A program made the translations under genes and the position numbers. Below the pieces are notes generated by a model. That model had not been told where the DNA came from. It did not search any database and saw only the letters and a list, made by a program, of their open reading frames with translations. Below are positions 1 through 7,475 of a DNA stretch of 64,000 nt, one piece after another (within the stretch, counting starts at the first letter, position 1; every line of letters begins with the position of its first letter). This DNA comes from Streptomyces sp. NRRL WC-3742 (GTDB taxonomy: Bacteria; Actinomycetota; Actinomycetes; Streptomycetales; Streptomycetaceae): positions 1 through 64,000 of the forward strand of contig NZ_JOCF01000043.1 of the NCBI RefSeq assembly GCF_000720635.1. Reading direction: 5' to 3'.

Positions 1-16
1 GTTCGTGTGCGGGCTG

Positions 17-1036
17 TCAGGTGGTGCGCACGTCGGCGTCGGGGTGGCGGCCCTCCAGGGCCTGCTGCAGGCGGGCGGTGAGCAGGCGGGCGAGGTCGGT
101 CGGCGCGGTGAGGGTTGTCAGGGGCGAGCCGGAGTCGTGGACGTGGAGCAGGACAGCACCCATGCGCACGATCGCGTCGGCGCCCGTCGCGCCGTGTGTG
201 CGGGCGGCACTCTGGTCGCCGACCTGCGGGAAGGGCGCGGCGGTGGCGTCCTTCGAGCCGCCGATCCGGTCGAGCAGGGTGGCGAAGGCGCGTTCGGCGG
301 TCTGCGGGGAGTCGAAGGCGATCACGGAGAACCGGGTGGTCGCGATCACGGACACCCGGAACGTCTCGGTGGCGTAGGCGAGTTGGCCCGGGCATCCGTC
401 CGAGGGTTCCGGGACGAGGCAGGGCACGTCGCCTCCGCTGCCGGTGCCCGAGGACGGGCCGGACTCCACCGCCCAGGCGACCTGCGGGAGCGCGGGCAGG
501 TCCGGCAGGACGGTCCGCAGCTGCGCCGGCTCGCGCAGCGAGTGCCCGTCGCGGGCGAGCCCGGGGTCGAGCACCGGGCGTGAGCTCAGGCGGACACCGA
601 TCGCGACCAGGGCGGCGACCAGGACCAGCACCAGAGCCGTGATGATCGGGATCCCGGCGCCGCGCGTGAGGGCCTTCGCGCCGCCGCCGGGGATCCTCAG
701 CTGGACGGTGGACGGGCTGCTTCTCGTCCTGAGCTGGACGGTGGACGGACCGGATCCGGTCTTGAGCCGGACGGTGTCCGGATCGGCGGCCCCGCCCAGC
801 TCGGTGGTCCCGAGGTACTGGGCGAACGCCGCGTCCGTGGCGAGGAGCCGGGCGACGGCGGCCGACAGCTCGGCCCGCGCCCCGGCGTCCTCGGGGCTCG
901 CCTCGGCGGCCGCCACCACCCGCGCCCCGTCCGGCGTCACCCGCAGCCGCGCCCGTACGACCTCCGCCGTGGCCCCCGGCGCCGGTCTCAGCAGCGCCGC
1001 GACCACCCTCGGTGTCAGCTCCCGACCGTCCCCCAT
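17..1036 (-). CDS. Hypothetical single-pass membrane protein
   Basis: The protein is 339 residues with no recognised family. Residues 1-80 are Ala-rich and helical. Residues about 88-115 contain two copies of a PSTVQLR motif, ending in a proline/glycine stretch. One transmembrane helix lies at about residues 128-148. The remaining C-terminal half is probably extracytoplasmic and contains two cysteines (in DVPCLV and SDGCPG). The ATG was chosen because AAGGGGAG sits just upstream; the open frame continues further but without a better ribosome site. It resembles actinobacterial proteins with a cytoplasmic regulatory part and an external sensor-like part, but this is inference. No partner gene adjoins it. 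Confidence 0.75.
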   Translation of the reverse strand: MGDGRELTPRVVAALLRPAPGATAEVVRARLRVTPDGARVVAAAEASPEDAGARAELSAAVARLLATDAAFAQYLGTTELGGAADPDTVRLKTGSGPSTVQLRTRSSPSTVQLRIPGGGAKALTRGAGIPIITALVLVLVAALVAIGVRLSSRPVLDPGLARDGHSLREPAQLRTVLPDLPALPQVAWAVESGPSSGTGSGGDVPCLVPEPSDGCPGQLAYATETFRVSVIATTRFSVIAFDSPQTAERAFATLLDRIGGSKDATAAPFPQVGDQSAARTHGATGADAIVRMGAVLLHVHDSGSPLTTLTAPTDLARLLTARLQQALEGRHPDADVRTT

Positions 1037-1198
1037 GGCAACTCCCCTTGCCGCACCAGCCGTTGCCCTCCACGATCCCGTACGGGCGGCCGGTTCGTAC
1101 GCCCTCCGGTCGCAACGGAGACGGAACTGCAACAGGCGCCGGGGCCCGAGGGGCGGGAGTGGCCGCTGGTGCGCCCGGGCAACCGGCCCCTCGGCCTG

Positions 1199-1360
1199 CT
1201 ACGCCCGGCGGAAGCGCGCCACCAGGCTGGTCAGGCTCGCCGAGCCGTCGCCCGCCTCGACGCCGCGCCGGACGGCCTCGGCCAGGAGGGCGGGCAGGGC
1301 GCCGTCCACGCCGGAGGCTTCGGCGGTGTCAGTGGCCTGTGGCAGGTTGAACACAGACAT
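1199..1360 (-). pseudogene. C-terminal remnant, possibly of an NAD(P)-dependent oxidoreductase
   Basis: A 53-codon open frame ends in TAG at 1199-1201. It reads as a helical C-terminus (ALPALLAEAVRRGVEAGDG, then SLTSLVARFRRA) like the end of 6-phosphogluconate-dehydrogenase-like or imine reductases, where an AGHG-type motif precedes a final helix. Its apparent start at 1358-1360 has no ribosome site. The frame begins right where the TnpB element starts, and no upstream part of the enzyme is found on the far side of the element. It therefore looks like a gene cut by the insertion, with the rest lost. The family assignment is tentative. Confidence 0.4.
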
Positions 1361-1368
1361 CGAGAGGG

Positions 1369-2577
1369 GTGGGCCGGGTGATCCGTTCGTACAAGTTCCT
1401 CATCAGGCCCACCGTGGGCCAGGAGCAGCAGCTCGCCGCGATGCTGCGGGACCACTGCACGCTGTACAACGGGGCGTTGCAGGAGCGTCGTGACGCCTAC
1501 CGGCACGTCTCCAGAACGACGGTCCGTTATGGTGAGCAGTCGGCGCAGCTGAAGGAGATCCGGGCGTTCGATCCGGAGTGTCAGGGTCGCTGGTCGTTCT
1601 CCAGCCAGCAGGCCACCTTGCGTCGTCTGGACAAGGCGATGCAGGCATTCTTCCGGCGGGTCAAAGCCGGTGAGACCCCCGGTTACCCCCGGTTTCGGGG
1701 GGTGAACCGGTTCGACACCGTTGACTTCCCCAGGGATGGTGACGGCTGCCGCTGGGACTCCACACCGCACGACCCGGTGACCCGTGTCCGGTTCCAGGGC
1801 GTTGGCCACGTGAGGGTCAACCAGCACCGGCAGGTGGTCGGCAGGGTCAAGACCGTCAGCGTCAAGCGCGAAGGGCGCCGCTGGTACGTCCTCCTCACCG
1901 TTGAACAGGAGCGGCCGGAGCCGCTGCCCGCGACTGGCAGCGTGGTCGGCATCGACCTGGGCATCGCTAACTTCCTCGCCGATTCGGGCGGCGGGTTCAT
2001 TCCGAACCCCCGCCACGGCCACAAGGCTGCCCAGAGACTCCAAGGCGCGCAGCAGGCCCTGTCGCGGTGTAACCGCCGCAGCAACCGTCGACGCAAGCAG
2101 GTTCAGCGCGTCGCCGACGCGCACCGCAAGGTCCGCCGCCAGCGGCTCGACCACGCTCACAAGACCGCCATCGACCTGGTGCGCCGACACGACATCATCG
2201 CGTACGAAGACCTCAAGATCCGCAACATGCTGCGCACTCCCGCGCCCAGGCCCGACCCTGGACGGCCGGGCGGCTTCCTCCTGAACGGAGCCGCCGCGAA
2301 GGCGGGACTGAATCGTTCGATCTCGGATGCCGGGTGGGGGGTGTTCCTGACGATCCTGACAAGCAAGGCTGAGAGCGCCGGTAGGGAGGTGATCGCCGTG
2401 GATCCCCGCAACACCTCACGGCGGTGCCCCGTATGTGGGCACACCGCCAAGGAGAACCGGCCCACCCAGGAGACGTTCCATTGCGTCGCATGCGGCCACC
2501 GGGCGCACGCCGACACCGTGGGAGCCGTCAATGTTCTACGGGCCGGGCTGGCCCGTCGCGACACCCTCAAGGATTAG
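1369..2577 (+). CDS. tnpB: TnpB, RNA-guided nuclease of an IS605-family element
   Basis: The protein is 402 residues, the usual TnpB length, and appears intact. The N-terminal half starts with the typical RSYKFLIRPT strand. The RuvC-like nuclease core has all three acidic residues: Asp196 in GIDLG, Glu280 in YEDL and Asp382 in HADTVGAVN. A zinc ribbon lies between the second and third motifs (CPVC at 353-356, CVAC at 372-375). TnpB proteins are omega-RNA-guided DNA endonucleases that help the element persist; that activity is known for the family, not shown here. The frame starts at GTG 1369; a start a few codons later is possible. Confidence 0.93.
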   Translation: MGRVIRSYKFLIRPTVGQEQQLAAMLRDHCTLYNGALQERRDAYRHVSRTTVRYGEQSAQLKEIRAFDPECQGRWSFSSQQATLRRLDKAMQAFFRRVKAGETPGYPRFRGVNRFDTVDFPRDGDGCRWDSTPHDPVTRVRFQGVGHVRVNQHRQVVGRVKTVSVKREGRRWYVLLTVEQERPEPLPATGSVVGIDLGIANFLADSGGGFIPNPRHGHKAAQRLQGAQQALSRCNRRSNRRRKQVQRVADAHRKVRRQRLDHAHKTAIDLVRRHDIIAYEDLKIRNMLRTPAPRPDPGRPGGFLLNGAAAKAGLNRSISDAGWGVFLTILTSKAESAGREVIAVDPRNTSRRCPVCGHTAKENRPTQETFHCVACGHRAHADTVGAVNVLRAGLARRDTLKD

Positions 2578-2645
2578 CGAGAAGCCCCAGCATCAGCCTG
2601 GGAGGAGTCACCTGGATCTGGTAGTACCCGGATGCCGTGGCATCT
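2578..2645 (+). ncRNA. Candidate 3' part of the TnpB guide (omega) RNA and right end
   Basis: In TnpB elements the guide RNA spans the 3' end of tnpB and the element's right end. Here the 68 bases after the stop codon form two short stem-loops (2586-2602 and 2631-2644), consistent with such a scaffold. The guide would be copied from the sequence directly beyond the right end, that is, near the 3' end of the DUF1348 gene. No transcription evidence is available and the borders are uncertain. Confidence 0.3.
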
Positions 2646-2663
2646 GGGCCCTGTGTTCGGTGC

Positions 2664-3122
2664 TTACTGGATCGGGAGGGGCGCTCCCCGCTCGGCCTCC
2701 GGGCGGGGGCCGAAGATGCGCCGCTGCTCCTCCGTGATGGCGACCTCGTTGATGCTCGCCTCCCGGCGGCGCATCAACCCGTCCTCGGCGAACTCCCACA
2801 GCTCGTTGCCGTAGGCGCGCCACCACTGGCCGCCCGCCTCGCGGTACTCGTACTGGAAGCGCACCGCGATCCGGTCGCCCCCGAAGGTCCACAGCTCCTT
2901 GCGCAGGGCGTAGTCGAGCTCGCGCTCCCACTTCTCGCGCAGGAAGTCGGTGATCTCCCGCCTGCCGGTGGCGAACCGGTCCCGGTTCCGCCAGACGGAG
3001 TCCTCGGTGTAGGCGAGTGCGACGCGCTCGGGGTCGCGGGTGTTCCACGCGTCCTCGGCGGCCTGGACCTTGCGGAGCGCGGTCTCCTCGTCGAACGGCG
3101 GGAACGGAGGGCGTGGTGCCAC
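2664..3122 (-). CDS. DUF1348 / NTF2-like (SnoaL superfamily) protein
   Basis: This 152-residue protein fits the DUF1348 family, single-domain NTF2-like alpha+beta barrels of about 150 residues. Diagnostic stretches are [27 protein letters not shown], and the Trp/Tyr/Arg-rich core [11 protein letters not shown]. The start is GTG at 3120-3122, with AGGAG 8 nt upstream. It is divergent from a TetR regulator, with two palindromic operators between them, so it is very likely repressed by that regulator. Family members are cytosolic and of unproven function; a small-molecule binding or stress role is inference. Confidence 0.88.
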   Translation of the reverse strand: MAPRPPFPPFDEETALRKVQAAEDAWNTRDPERVALAYTEDSVWRNRDRFATGRREITDFLREKWERELDYALRKELWTFGGDRIAVRFQYEYREAGGQWWRAYGNELWEFAEDGLMRRREASINEVAITEEQRRIFGPRPEAERGAPLPIQ

Positions 3123-3169
3123 GGCGTGCTCCTTCTCCTGGTGGGCCTCGGTGCTGGGGCTCAAGGTGA

Positions 3170-3185
3170 GAGAACGGTCGTTCTC
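3170..3185. promoter_or_regulatory. Operator copy 1 for the divergent TetR regulator
   Basis: The 16-bp sequence GAGAACGGTCGTTCTC is a near-perfect palindrome with one asymmetric central pair. It is nearly identical to the site centred 35 bp away at 3205-3220. Its position 48 bases from the DUF1348 start fits repression of that gene's promoter. Confidence 0.75.
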
Positions 3186-3204
3186 CCCTCTGTCCGATAC
3201 TCTA

Positions 3205-3220
3205 GAGAACGATCGTTCTC
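3205..3220. promoter_or_regulatory. Operator copy 2 for the divergent TetR regulator
   Basis: GAGAACGATCGTTCTC is a perfect 16-bp palindrome lying 20 bp before the tetR start. Together with copy 1 it suggests two repressor dimers controlling both divergent promoters, the usual TetR autoregulation layout. Confidence 0.78.
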
Positions 3221-3239
3221 GACGCCAGTGGGAGGCACG

Positions 3240-3830
3240 ATGGCAGGCGCGGCGGCAAGCCCGACGAGCCACGACGAGGCACACGCACGACTGCTCGACG
3301 CCGCCGAGCGGCTCTTCTACGAACGCGGCATCCAGGCCGTCGGCATGGACGAACTGCGCACCGCCGCCGGAGTCTCGCTCAAACGGCTCTACCAGTGCTT
3401 CCCCTCCAAGGCCGACCTGGTCGAGGGCTACCTGCGCCGCCGCGACGAACGCTGGCGCGCCGATCTGGCCGGCCACGTCGCCCGCCGGGCCGCCGCGCCG
3501 GAGGAGGCGCTGCTCGCCGTCTTCGACTGGCTCCACGAGTGGTTCGCCGCCCCTGGCTTCCGGGGCTGCGCCTTCATCAACTCCTTCGGCGAACTGGGCG
3601 CCACCTCCGCCCCGGTGGCCGCCGCCGCCCGCGACCACAAACACGCCCTCCGCACCTACGTGGCCACCCTCACGGGCGCTCTGCCGGTCGACGACCCGGC
3701 CGCCCTCGCCGACCAACTCCTCCTCCTGATCGACGGCGCCATCACCACGGCCGCCATCACCGGCGACCCCGCCGCCGCCCGTACGGCCCGTACGGCGGCC
3801 GGGGCGCTGATGGCCGCCGCCCGCACCTGA
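3240..3830 (+). CDS. TetR/AcrR family transcriptional repressor
   Basis: The protein is 196 residues. Its N-terminus holds a typical TetR DNA-binding domain: helix [15 protein letters not shown] at about 15-29, then the recognition region [19 protein letters not shown], then KADLVEGYL. The C-terminal ligand domain includes [15 protein letters not shown], a segment typical of the TetR subgroup that often controls neighbouring oxidoreductases or small detoxifying proteins. The ATG at 3240 has GGGAGG upstream. Two palindromes between it and the divergent DUF1348 gene are its probable operators. The inducer is unknown. Confidence 0.92.
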   Translation: MAGAAASPTSHDEAHARLLDAAERLFYERGIQAVGMDELRTAAGVSLKRLYQCFPSKADLVEGYLRRRDERWRADLAGHVARRAAAPEEALLAVFDWLHEWFAAPGFRGCAFINSFGELGATSAPVAAAARDHKHALRTYVATLTGALPVDDPAALADQLLLLIDGAITTAAITGDPAAARTARTAAGALMAAART

Positions 3831-3846
3831 GAGCCGGGCGGGTCGG

Positions 3847-5157
3847 TCACGCCTGCTGAATCAGGGCGGCCATCATCGCGACCGGCAGCGCCGGGTTGGC
3901 GGCGGCCCCTTCGGCGGTGCGCGCGTCGGCGGAGGCGAGGCAGACGGCGAGGGCGGCGGGGGAGGCGTGGGCGTGCCGGGCGACGGCGCGCAGGGCCTTG
4001 GCGACGGGCGGGGCCGTCTCGGCGATGCGGTCCAGCAGTGCGGCGGGCGCGTCGGGGTTGGTGGCCAGGGTGGCGGCCACCTGGGCGCCGAACCGCTCGT
4101 ACATGTCGGACAGTTGGGCGGTGCCGAAGCCCGGGTGCGGGGCGACGGACTTCACCACCTTGGCGTCCGCGTCCGAGGCCAGCCGGTCGCGGAGGGCGGC
4201 GGGCAGGTCGCGGCGCTGGGCGGCGAGCATCCGTACCCGGGGTTCGGGGGAGGCGGCGAGCTGCGCGAGTTCGGCGGGCGTGGCGGCGGCGATGCGGTCG
4301 AGCAGGGTGGGACCGATGCGGACGGTGAGGGCGAGGGCAGCGAGGAGGTCGAGCGGGACGGCCTCGTTCAGGGAGACCTGCCTGCGTACCGATGCGTCCG
4401 CGTCGGTGGCGAGACGGCGCAGCAGGGGCTCGGCGGTCGCGGCGTTGAGCCCCAGATTGCCACGCACCCACGGGTATTCGTCCTCGGCGAGGAGCCGCTG
4501 GGCCTCCTCCGGCAGCCCGGGGTGTTCGGCGAGCGCCTGCCGGACGAGCAGGTGGTCGGTGGCCAGCCGCGCGGCCGCGTCGGCGGGGGTGGCGGGGTTG
4601 CCCGCCGCGCGTTCGCGGACCCCTACCTCCTCGTCGAGCAGCAGTGAGGCCAGCTGCTCCGGCGGCGTGGCCTCGTTGCCCGCGACGCCTCGCCGTACCT
4701 GGGCGGCCGGATGCCCGGCCAGGGTGCGCAGCAGGTCCGACCGTCCGGTGAAATGGGCGAGTTCGGCGGCGACGTCCGGTTCCCCGTCCGCCGCGAGGAG
4801 GTCGCTCACCGCGTCCGGGAGCCCCGGGCAGCTCGCGAGCCCGATGCGGGTGTCGCAGTCCGGGTGGCGGGCGAGCGCGAGCGCCCACTCCGGGCGGCCC
4901 CGGCCCTCGTCGAGCAGGGCGACCGCCAGCGCGGGCTGCGCGAGCGGATCGCCGACCGGGACGCCGAGCGCGGCCAGCCCGTACGGGGAGTCCTCCTGCA
5001 ACGCGGCCAGGGCGATGGCCTGTTGGGGGTCGAGGTCGGTGCGGCAGGCCAGCTCCCTGGCCAGGAATTCATCGTCGGGCGCGGCGTCGACCAGGCGCTG
5101 GAGCAGTTCGGGCGGCAGAGCGGGGTTCTCGGCGAGGGCGGACAGCAGCGACGGCAT
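3847..5157 (-). CDS. Leucine-rich repeat variant (LRV/HEAT-like) protein
   Basis: The protein is 436 residues built from about 24-residue helical repeats of the LRV type. The recurring signature is N-P-x-L/T-P-x-x-L/A-x-x-L, as in [70 protein letters not shown] and [14 protein letters not shown]. There is no signal peptide or membrane segment, so it is a cytosolic solenoid, probably a protein-binding scaffold. The start ATG 5155-5157 begins directly with the first repeat; 20 further codons upstream are open but Arg-rich and unlike the repeat. The actinobacterial family has no known function. Confidence 0.85.
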   Translation of the reverse strand: MPSLLSALAENPALPPELLQRLVDAAPDDEFLARELACRTDLDPQQAIALAALQEDSPYGLAALGVPVGDPLAQPALAVALLDEGRGRPEWALALARHPDCDTRIGLASCPGLPDAVSDLLAADGEPDVAAELAHFTGRSDLLRTLAGHPAAQVRRGVAGNEATPPEQLASLLLDEEVGVRERAAGNPATPADAAARLATDHLLVRQALAEHPGLPEEAQRLLAEDEYPWVRGNLGLNAATAEPLLRRLATDADASVRRQVSLNEAVPLDLLAALALTVRIGPTLLDRIAAATPAELAQLAASPEPRVRMLAAQRRDLPAALRDRLASDADAKVVKSVAPHPGFGTAQLSDMYERFGAQVAATLATNPDAPAALLDRIAETAPPVAKALRAVARHAHASPAALAVCLASADARTAEGAAANPALPVAMMAALIQQA

Positions 5158-5226
5158 CCGGGCATCATGCCCGCCCGGGGGCCGTCGCCGCCGCCCGTTT
5201 TCCCTCGCCACGCGCACCGGTGCGGT

Positions 5227-5739
5227 TCAGTGAGCGGGCGCCCCGGGTACCGGGGTCGACATGTAGACCGCGCGCCGCCCGTAGCAGGGCGGGACCGCCA
5301 CCTCCCGGTGCGCCCGGTAGCCGAGGAGGCGCAGCAGGATGTCCGCGCCGCGCACCGCGACCATGGAGATGGTGCGGTAGCCCTGGGCGCCCGCCTCCCG
5401 CTGGAAGTGCCGCATGAAGCCGAGCGCCACCTCCTTGCCGCGCAGTTCCTCGGCGATCACCAGGTCGTGGACGTGCAGGTTCTCGGAGGCGAACGCCTCC
5501 TCCTCGGGCCGGGTGAGGTCCGGGCAGCGCAGTGGCGGGTACGGCAGGCTCAGCAGGTAGCCGTGCACCACGCCGTCCCGTTCCAGGACGAAGCAGGTCC
5601 GCGGCGAGCTGCTGCCGCGCGACCTGAGCGCCTCCTCGCCCTCGGAGAGGCCGTCGGCGGCGTAGGCGTCGTGCTCCAGGGCGACGACGGCTGCCCAGTC
5701 GCCGTCGGCCAGCAGCCGGATCGTGAACTCCTCGCTCAC
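5227..5739 (-). CDS. GNAT family acetyltransferase
   Basis: The protein is 170 residues with the GNAT fold: an N-terminal strand and helix (FTIRLLADGDWAAVVALEHDAY), the central strand LHVHDLVIAEELRGKEVA with a modified acetyl-CoA loop (LRGKEVALGF in place of the usual Q/RxxGxG/A), and a C-terminal GYRAHREV segment. The start is GTG 5737-5739, overlapping the TGA of the upstream gene as GTGA, so the two are translationally coupled. The substrate is unknown; coupling to a glycosyltransferase-like protein suggests modification of the same metabolite or peptide. Direct acetyl-CoA use should not be assumed given the altered loop. Confidence 0.85.
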   Translation of the reverse strand: MSEEFTIRLLADGDWAAVVALEHDAYAADGLSEGEEALRSRGSSSPRTCFVLERDGVVHGYLLSLPYPPLRCPDLTRPEEEAFASENLHVHDLVIAEELRGKEVALGFMRHFQREAGAQGYRTISMVAVRGADILLRLLGYRAHREVAVPPCYGRRAVYMSTPVPGAPAH

Positions 5740-7064
5740 CCGGCCGGCACCTCGGAGATGCCGCCGAGGCCCTTGGCACGGGCGGCGGCCACCATCGGCG
5801 CCCAGTTCTCGATCAGCACCGCCCAGAGCTCGGCGTCGGCCTGCGCCTCGTCCAGCAGCTGCCGGCGCCGCCCGGCCACGGTGTCGGCGACGTCGGCGTA
5901 CCTGCCGCCGAGCTTGCGGTAGCAGCGGTCGAGGACGTCCAGGCAGTGCTCGTTGCCGGTGCGGTCCCAGTCGAGGCTGCCGCGCACCAGGTCGAGGATG
6001 GGCTCGGCCCGCAGGACGTGGTGCTCGTCCATCATGCTGCGGCCGAGGTCGATCATGCCGCCGTAGACCGGGTACAGGTAGAGCATCGAGAGCAGGAACT
6101 TGACGAACCGCATCTGGTACGCGGCGAAGCCGTCGTCGGTGCGGCGCTCGGGCGTGTAGTAGTTGACGATGTGGCGGTTGTGGACGACGCCGGGCATCCT
6201 GGCGTGGACCATGGCGTGGTGCAGGGCGTAGTCGCTGCCGATGGTCTCGGTGGAGGGCAGCAGCGGCAGCACCTCGTAACCCCGGTGGTCCATGGCGACG
6301 TTGCACATGTAGACGTCCCAGATGTCGGGGACGCCGAGGACGGACTCGTCGGTGGTGAAGGCGGCGGTGCCGGCGCCCTTGAAGGAGAGCTCGACCATCG
6401 CGTCCTTCTCCTCGTCGGACCACACCGGCGGGGCCCACAGGCGCACGACCTCGCGGTAGATGTCCGGGTCGAGCTCGCGGATCTCGCTGATGTCCACGCA
6501 GAGTTCGCCGATGAAGGCGCCGCTGACCAGCAGGACCGGGGTGTCCACGTCGGCGGGGTCGAGCTCGGAGCGGGTCACTGCGCCCGCCGCCTCGCCGGCG
6601 GGCTTGCCGATGGAGAGCAGCTCGTGGTGGATGGAGAACATCTTCTGCCCGTCGACGACCTGGAAGTCGGCGTCGTCGTTGCGCAGGTGCGTGGAGGTGC
6701 AGCCCAGGGCGGCGGCGGCCAGGAAGAGCCGGTTGACGCAGGAGCCGTAGGCGACGGCGTTCTCGGGGAGCATCAGCTCCAGCAGCAGTTCGGGGTCGGC
6801 GGCGCCGGAGTCCCGGGCCACGCGCAGCAAGAAGGCGCGCTGGGCCTCGTTGCCGAGGTGGTGCACGGTGACGCCGGGGACGGAGGGCAGCGAGGCCACG
6901 GCGTCCGCGTTCCGCGCGAACTCGGCGCCCTCGGTGGTGTCGAGGACGACGAGGTGCACCTCGACCTCGAAGTTCGCGACGGCGTAGGCGGCCTCCTCGG
7001 CGAGCTCCACGATGGTCTCGGGACAGGGGCGCATGGTGGGCAGGGCGAGGCAGACTCTTTGCAT
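5736..7064 (-). CDS. Glycosyltransferase-like protein of unknown function (possibly DUF6271)
   Basis: The protein is 442 residues. The N-terminal 140 residues look like a GT-A nucleotide-sugar-binding domain: VCLALPTMRPCPETI, a hydrophobic strand VEVHLVVLDTTEG, and an acidic LRNDDADF stretch where GT-A enzymes carry a DxD motif. The C-terminal half is helical, with YYTPERRTDDGFAAY and MYLYPVYGGMIDLGR. It resembles streptomycete proteins labelled DUF6271, but that match is from memory. There is no signal peptide or transmembrane helix. It is the first gene of a two-gene unit with the GNAT gene (GTGA overlap). A 13-bp inverted repeat at 7190-7202 may control it. Confidence 0.7.
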   Translation of the reverse strand: MQRVCLALPTMRPCPETIVELAEEAAYAVANFEVEVHLVVLDTTEGAEFARNADAVASLPSVPGVTVHHLGNEAQRAFLLRVARDSGAADPELLLELMLPENAVAYGSCVNRLFLAAAALGCTSTHLRNDDADFQVVDGQKMFSIHHELLSIGKPAGEAAGAVTRSELDPADVDTPVLLVSGAFIGELCVDISEIRELDPDIYREVVRLWAPPVWSDEEKDAMVELSFKGAGTAAFTTDESVLGVPDIWDVYMCNVAMDHRGYEVLPLLPSTETIGSDYALHHAMVHARMPGVVHNRHIVNYYTPERRTDDGFAAYQMRFVKFLLSMLYLYPVYGGMIDLGRSMMDEHHVLRAEPILDLVRGSLDWDRTGNEHCLDVLDRCYRKLGGRYADVADTVAGRRRQLLDEAQADAELWAVLIENWAPMVAAARAKGLGGISEVPAG

Positions 7065-7475
7065 GGTGCGGGGTTCTCCGTCGGATCGTCAGATTCGGTT
7101 CCACGGCGGTCGGTTGAGCGCACGCGAGGGCCCGCGGGCGCGGGCTGTGGCCGGTCCGCCGCACCACCGTGGACTAGACCATTGCCGAAGTCAACGATTG
7201 ACAGCGGGGCCCCGGCGGGGTGCAATGCGCCCCTCGCCGCGCCCCTTGTCGCGGCCCTCGTCGCGGCCCCTCTCCTCGCCCCCTCGCCTCGCACGGGCGC
7301 GCGAACCCCCCTCTCGGATCCGAACGGCCGGACGGGCCGAGGGGGTTCAGAGGGGCCGCGGAGGGGCCTCGGGGCGCCGATCCCCGGGAAACCGACGGTT
7401 CGGGGTCAATCCGGTCGGTTGATCTGCCGATACCTCCGGACGACGTTCCTACGCCGTTCGGATGAGGAGATCCGC
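7065..7475. other. Divergent intergenic region, 411 bp, with an inverted repeat
   Basis: This gap separates the divergent glycosyltransferase-like gene and the amidase-like gene. It contains GTCAA-CGA-TTGAC at 7190-7202, a 13-bp inverted repeat 126 bases upstream of the minus-strand start and a possible operator. A pyrimidine-rich, very GC-rich stretch runs from about 7225 to 7300. No additional gene is supported. Confidence 0.45.

Larger units (their letters stand above)
1345..2645 (+). mobile_element. IS200/IS605-type TnpB-only element (IS1341-like), approximate limits
   Basis: The element is defined by an intact tnpB with very short flanks. The left limit is placed between the gene remnant (stop at 1199) and the tnpB start at 1369. 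The right limit lies between the tnpB stop and the end of the DUF1348 gene at 2664. Two small stem-loops follow tnpB: CCCAG/CTGGG at 2586-2602 and GATGC/GCATC at 2631-2644, as expected near the right end of IS605-family elements. No tnpA (Y1 transposase) is present, so it would need help in trans to move. The exact ends cannot be fixed by eye. Confidence 0.6.

Noticed and set aside
1231..2190. Minus-strand frame opposite tnpB
   Set aside because: No domain; tnpB on the plus strand has all catalytic motifs. Only the short remnant at 1199-1360, in another frame, reads as protein.
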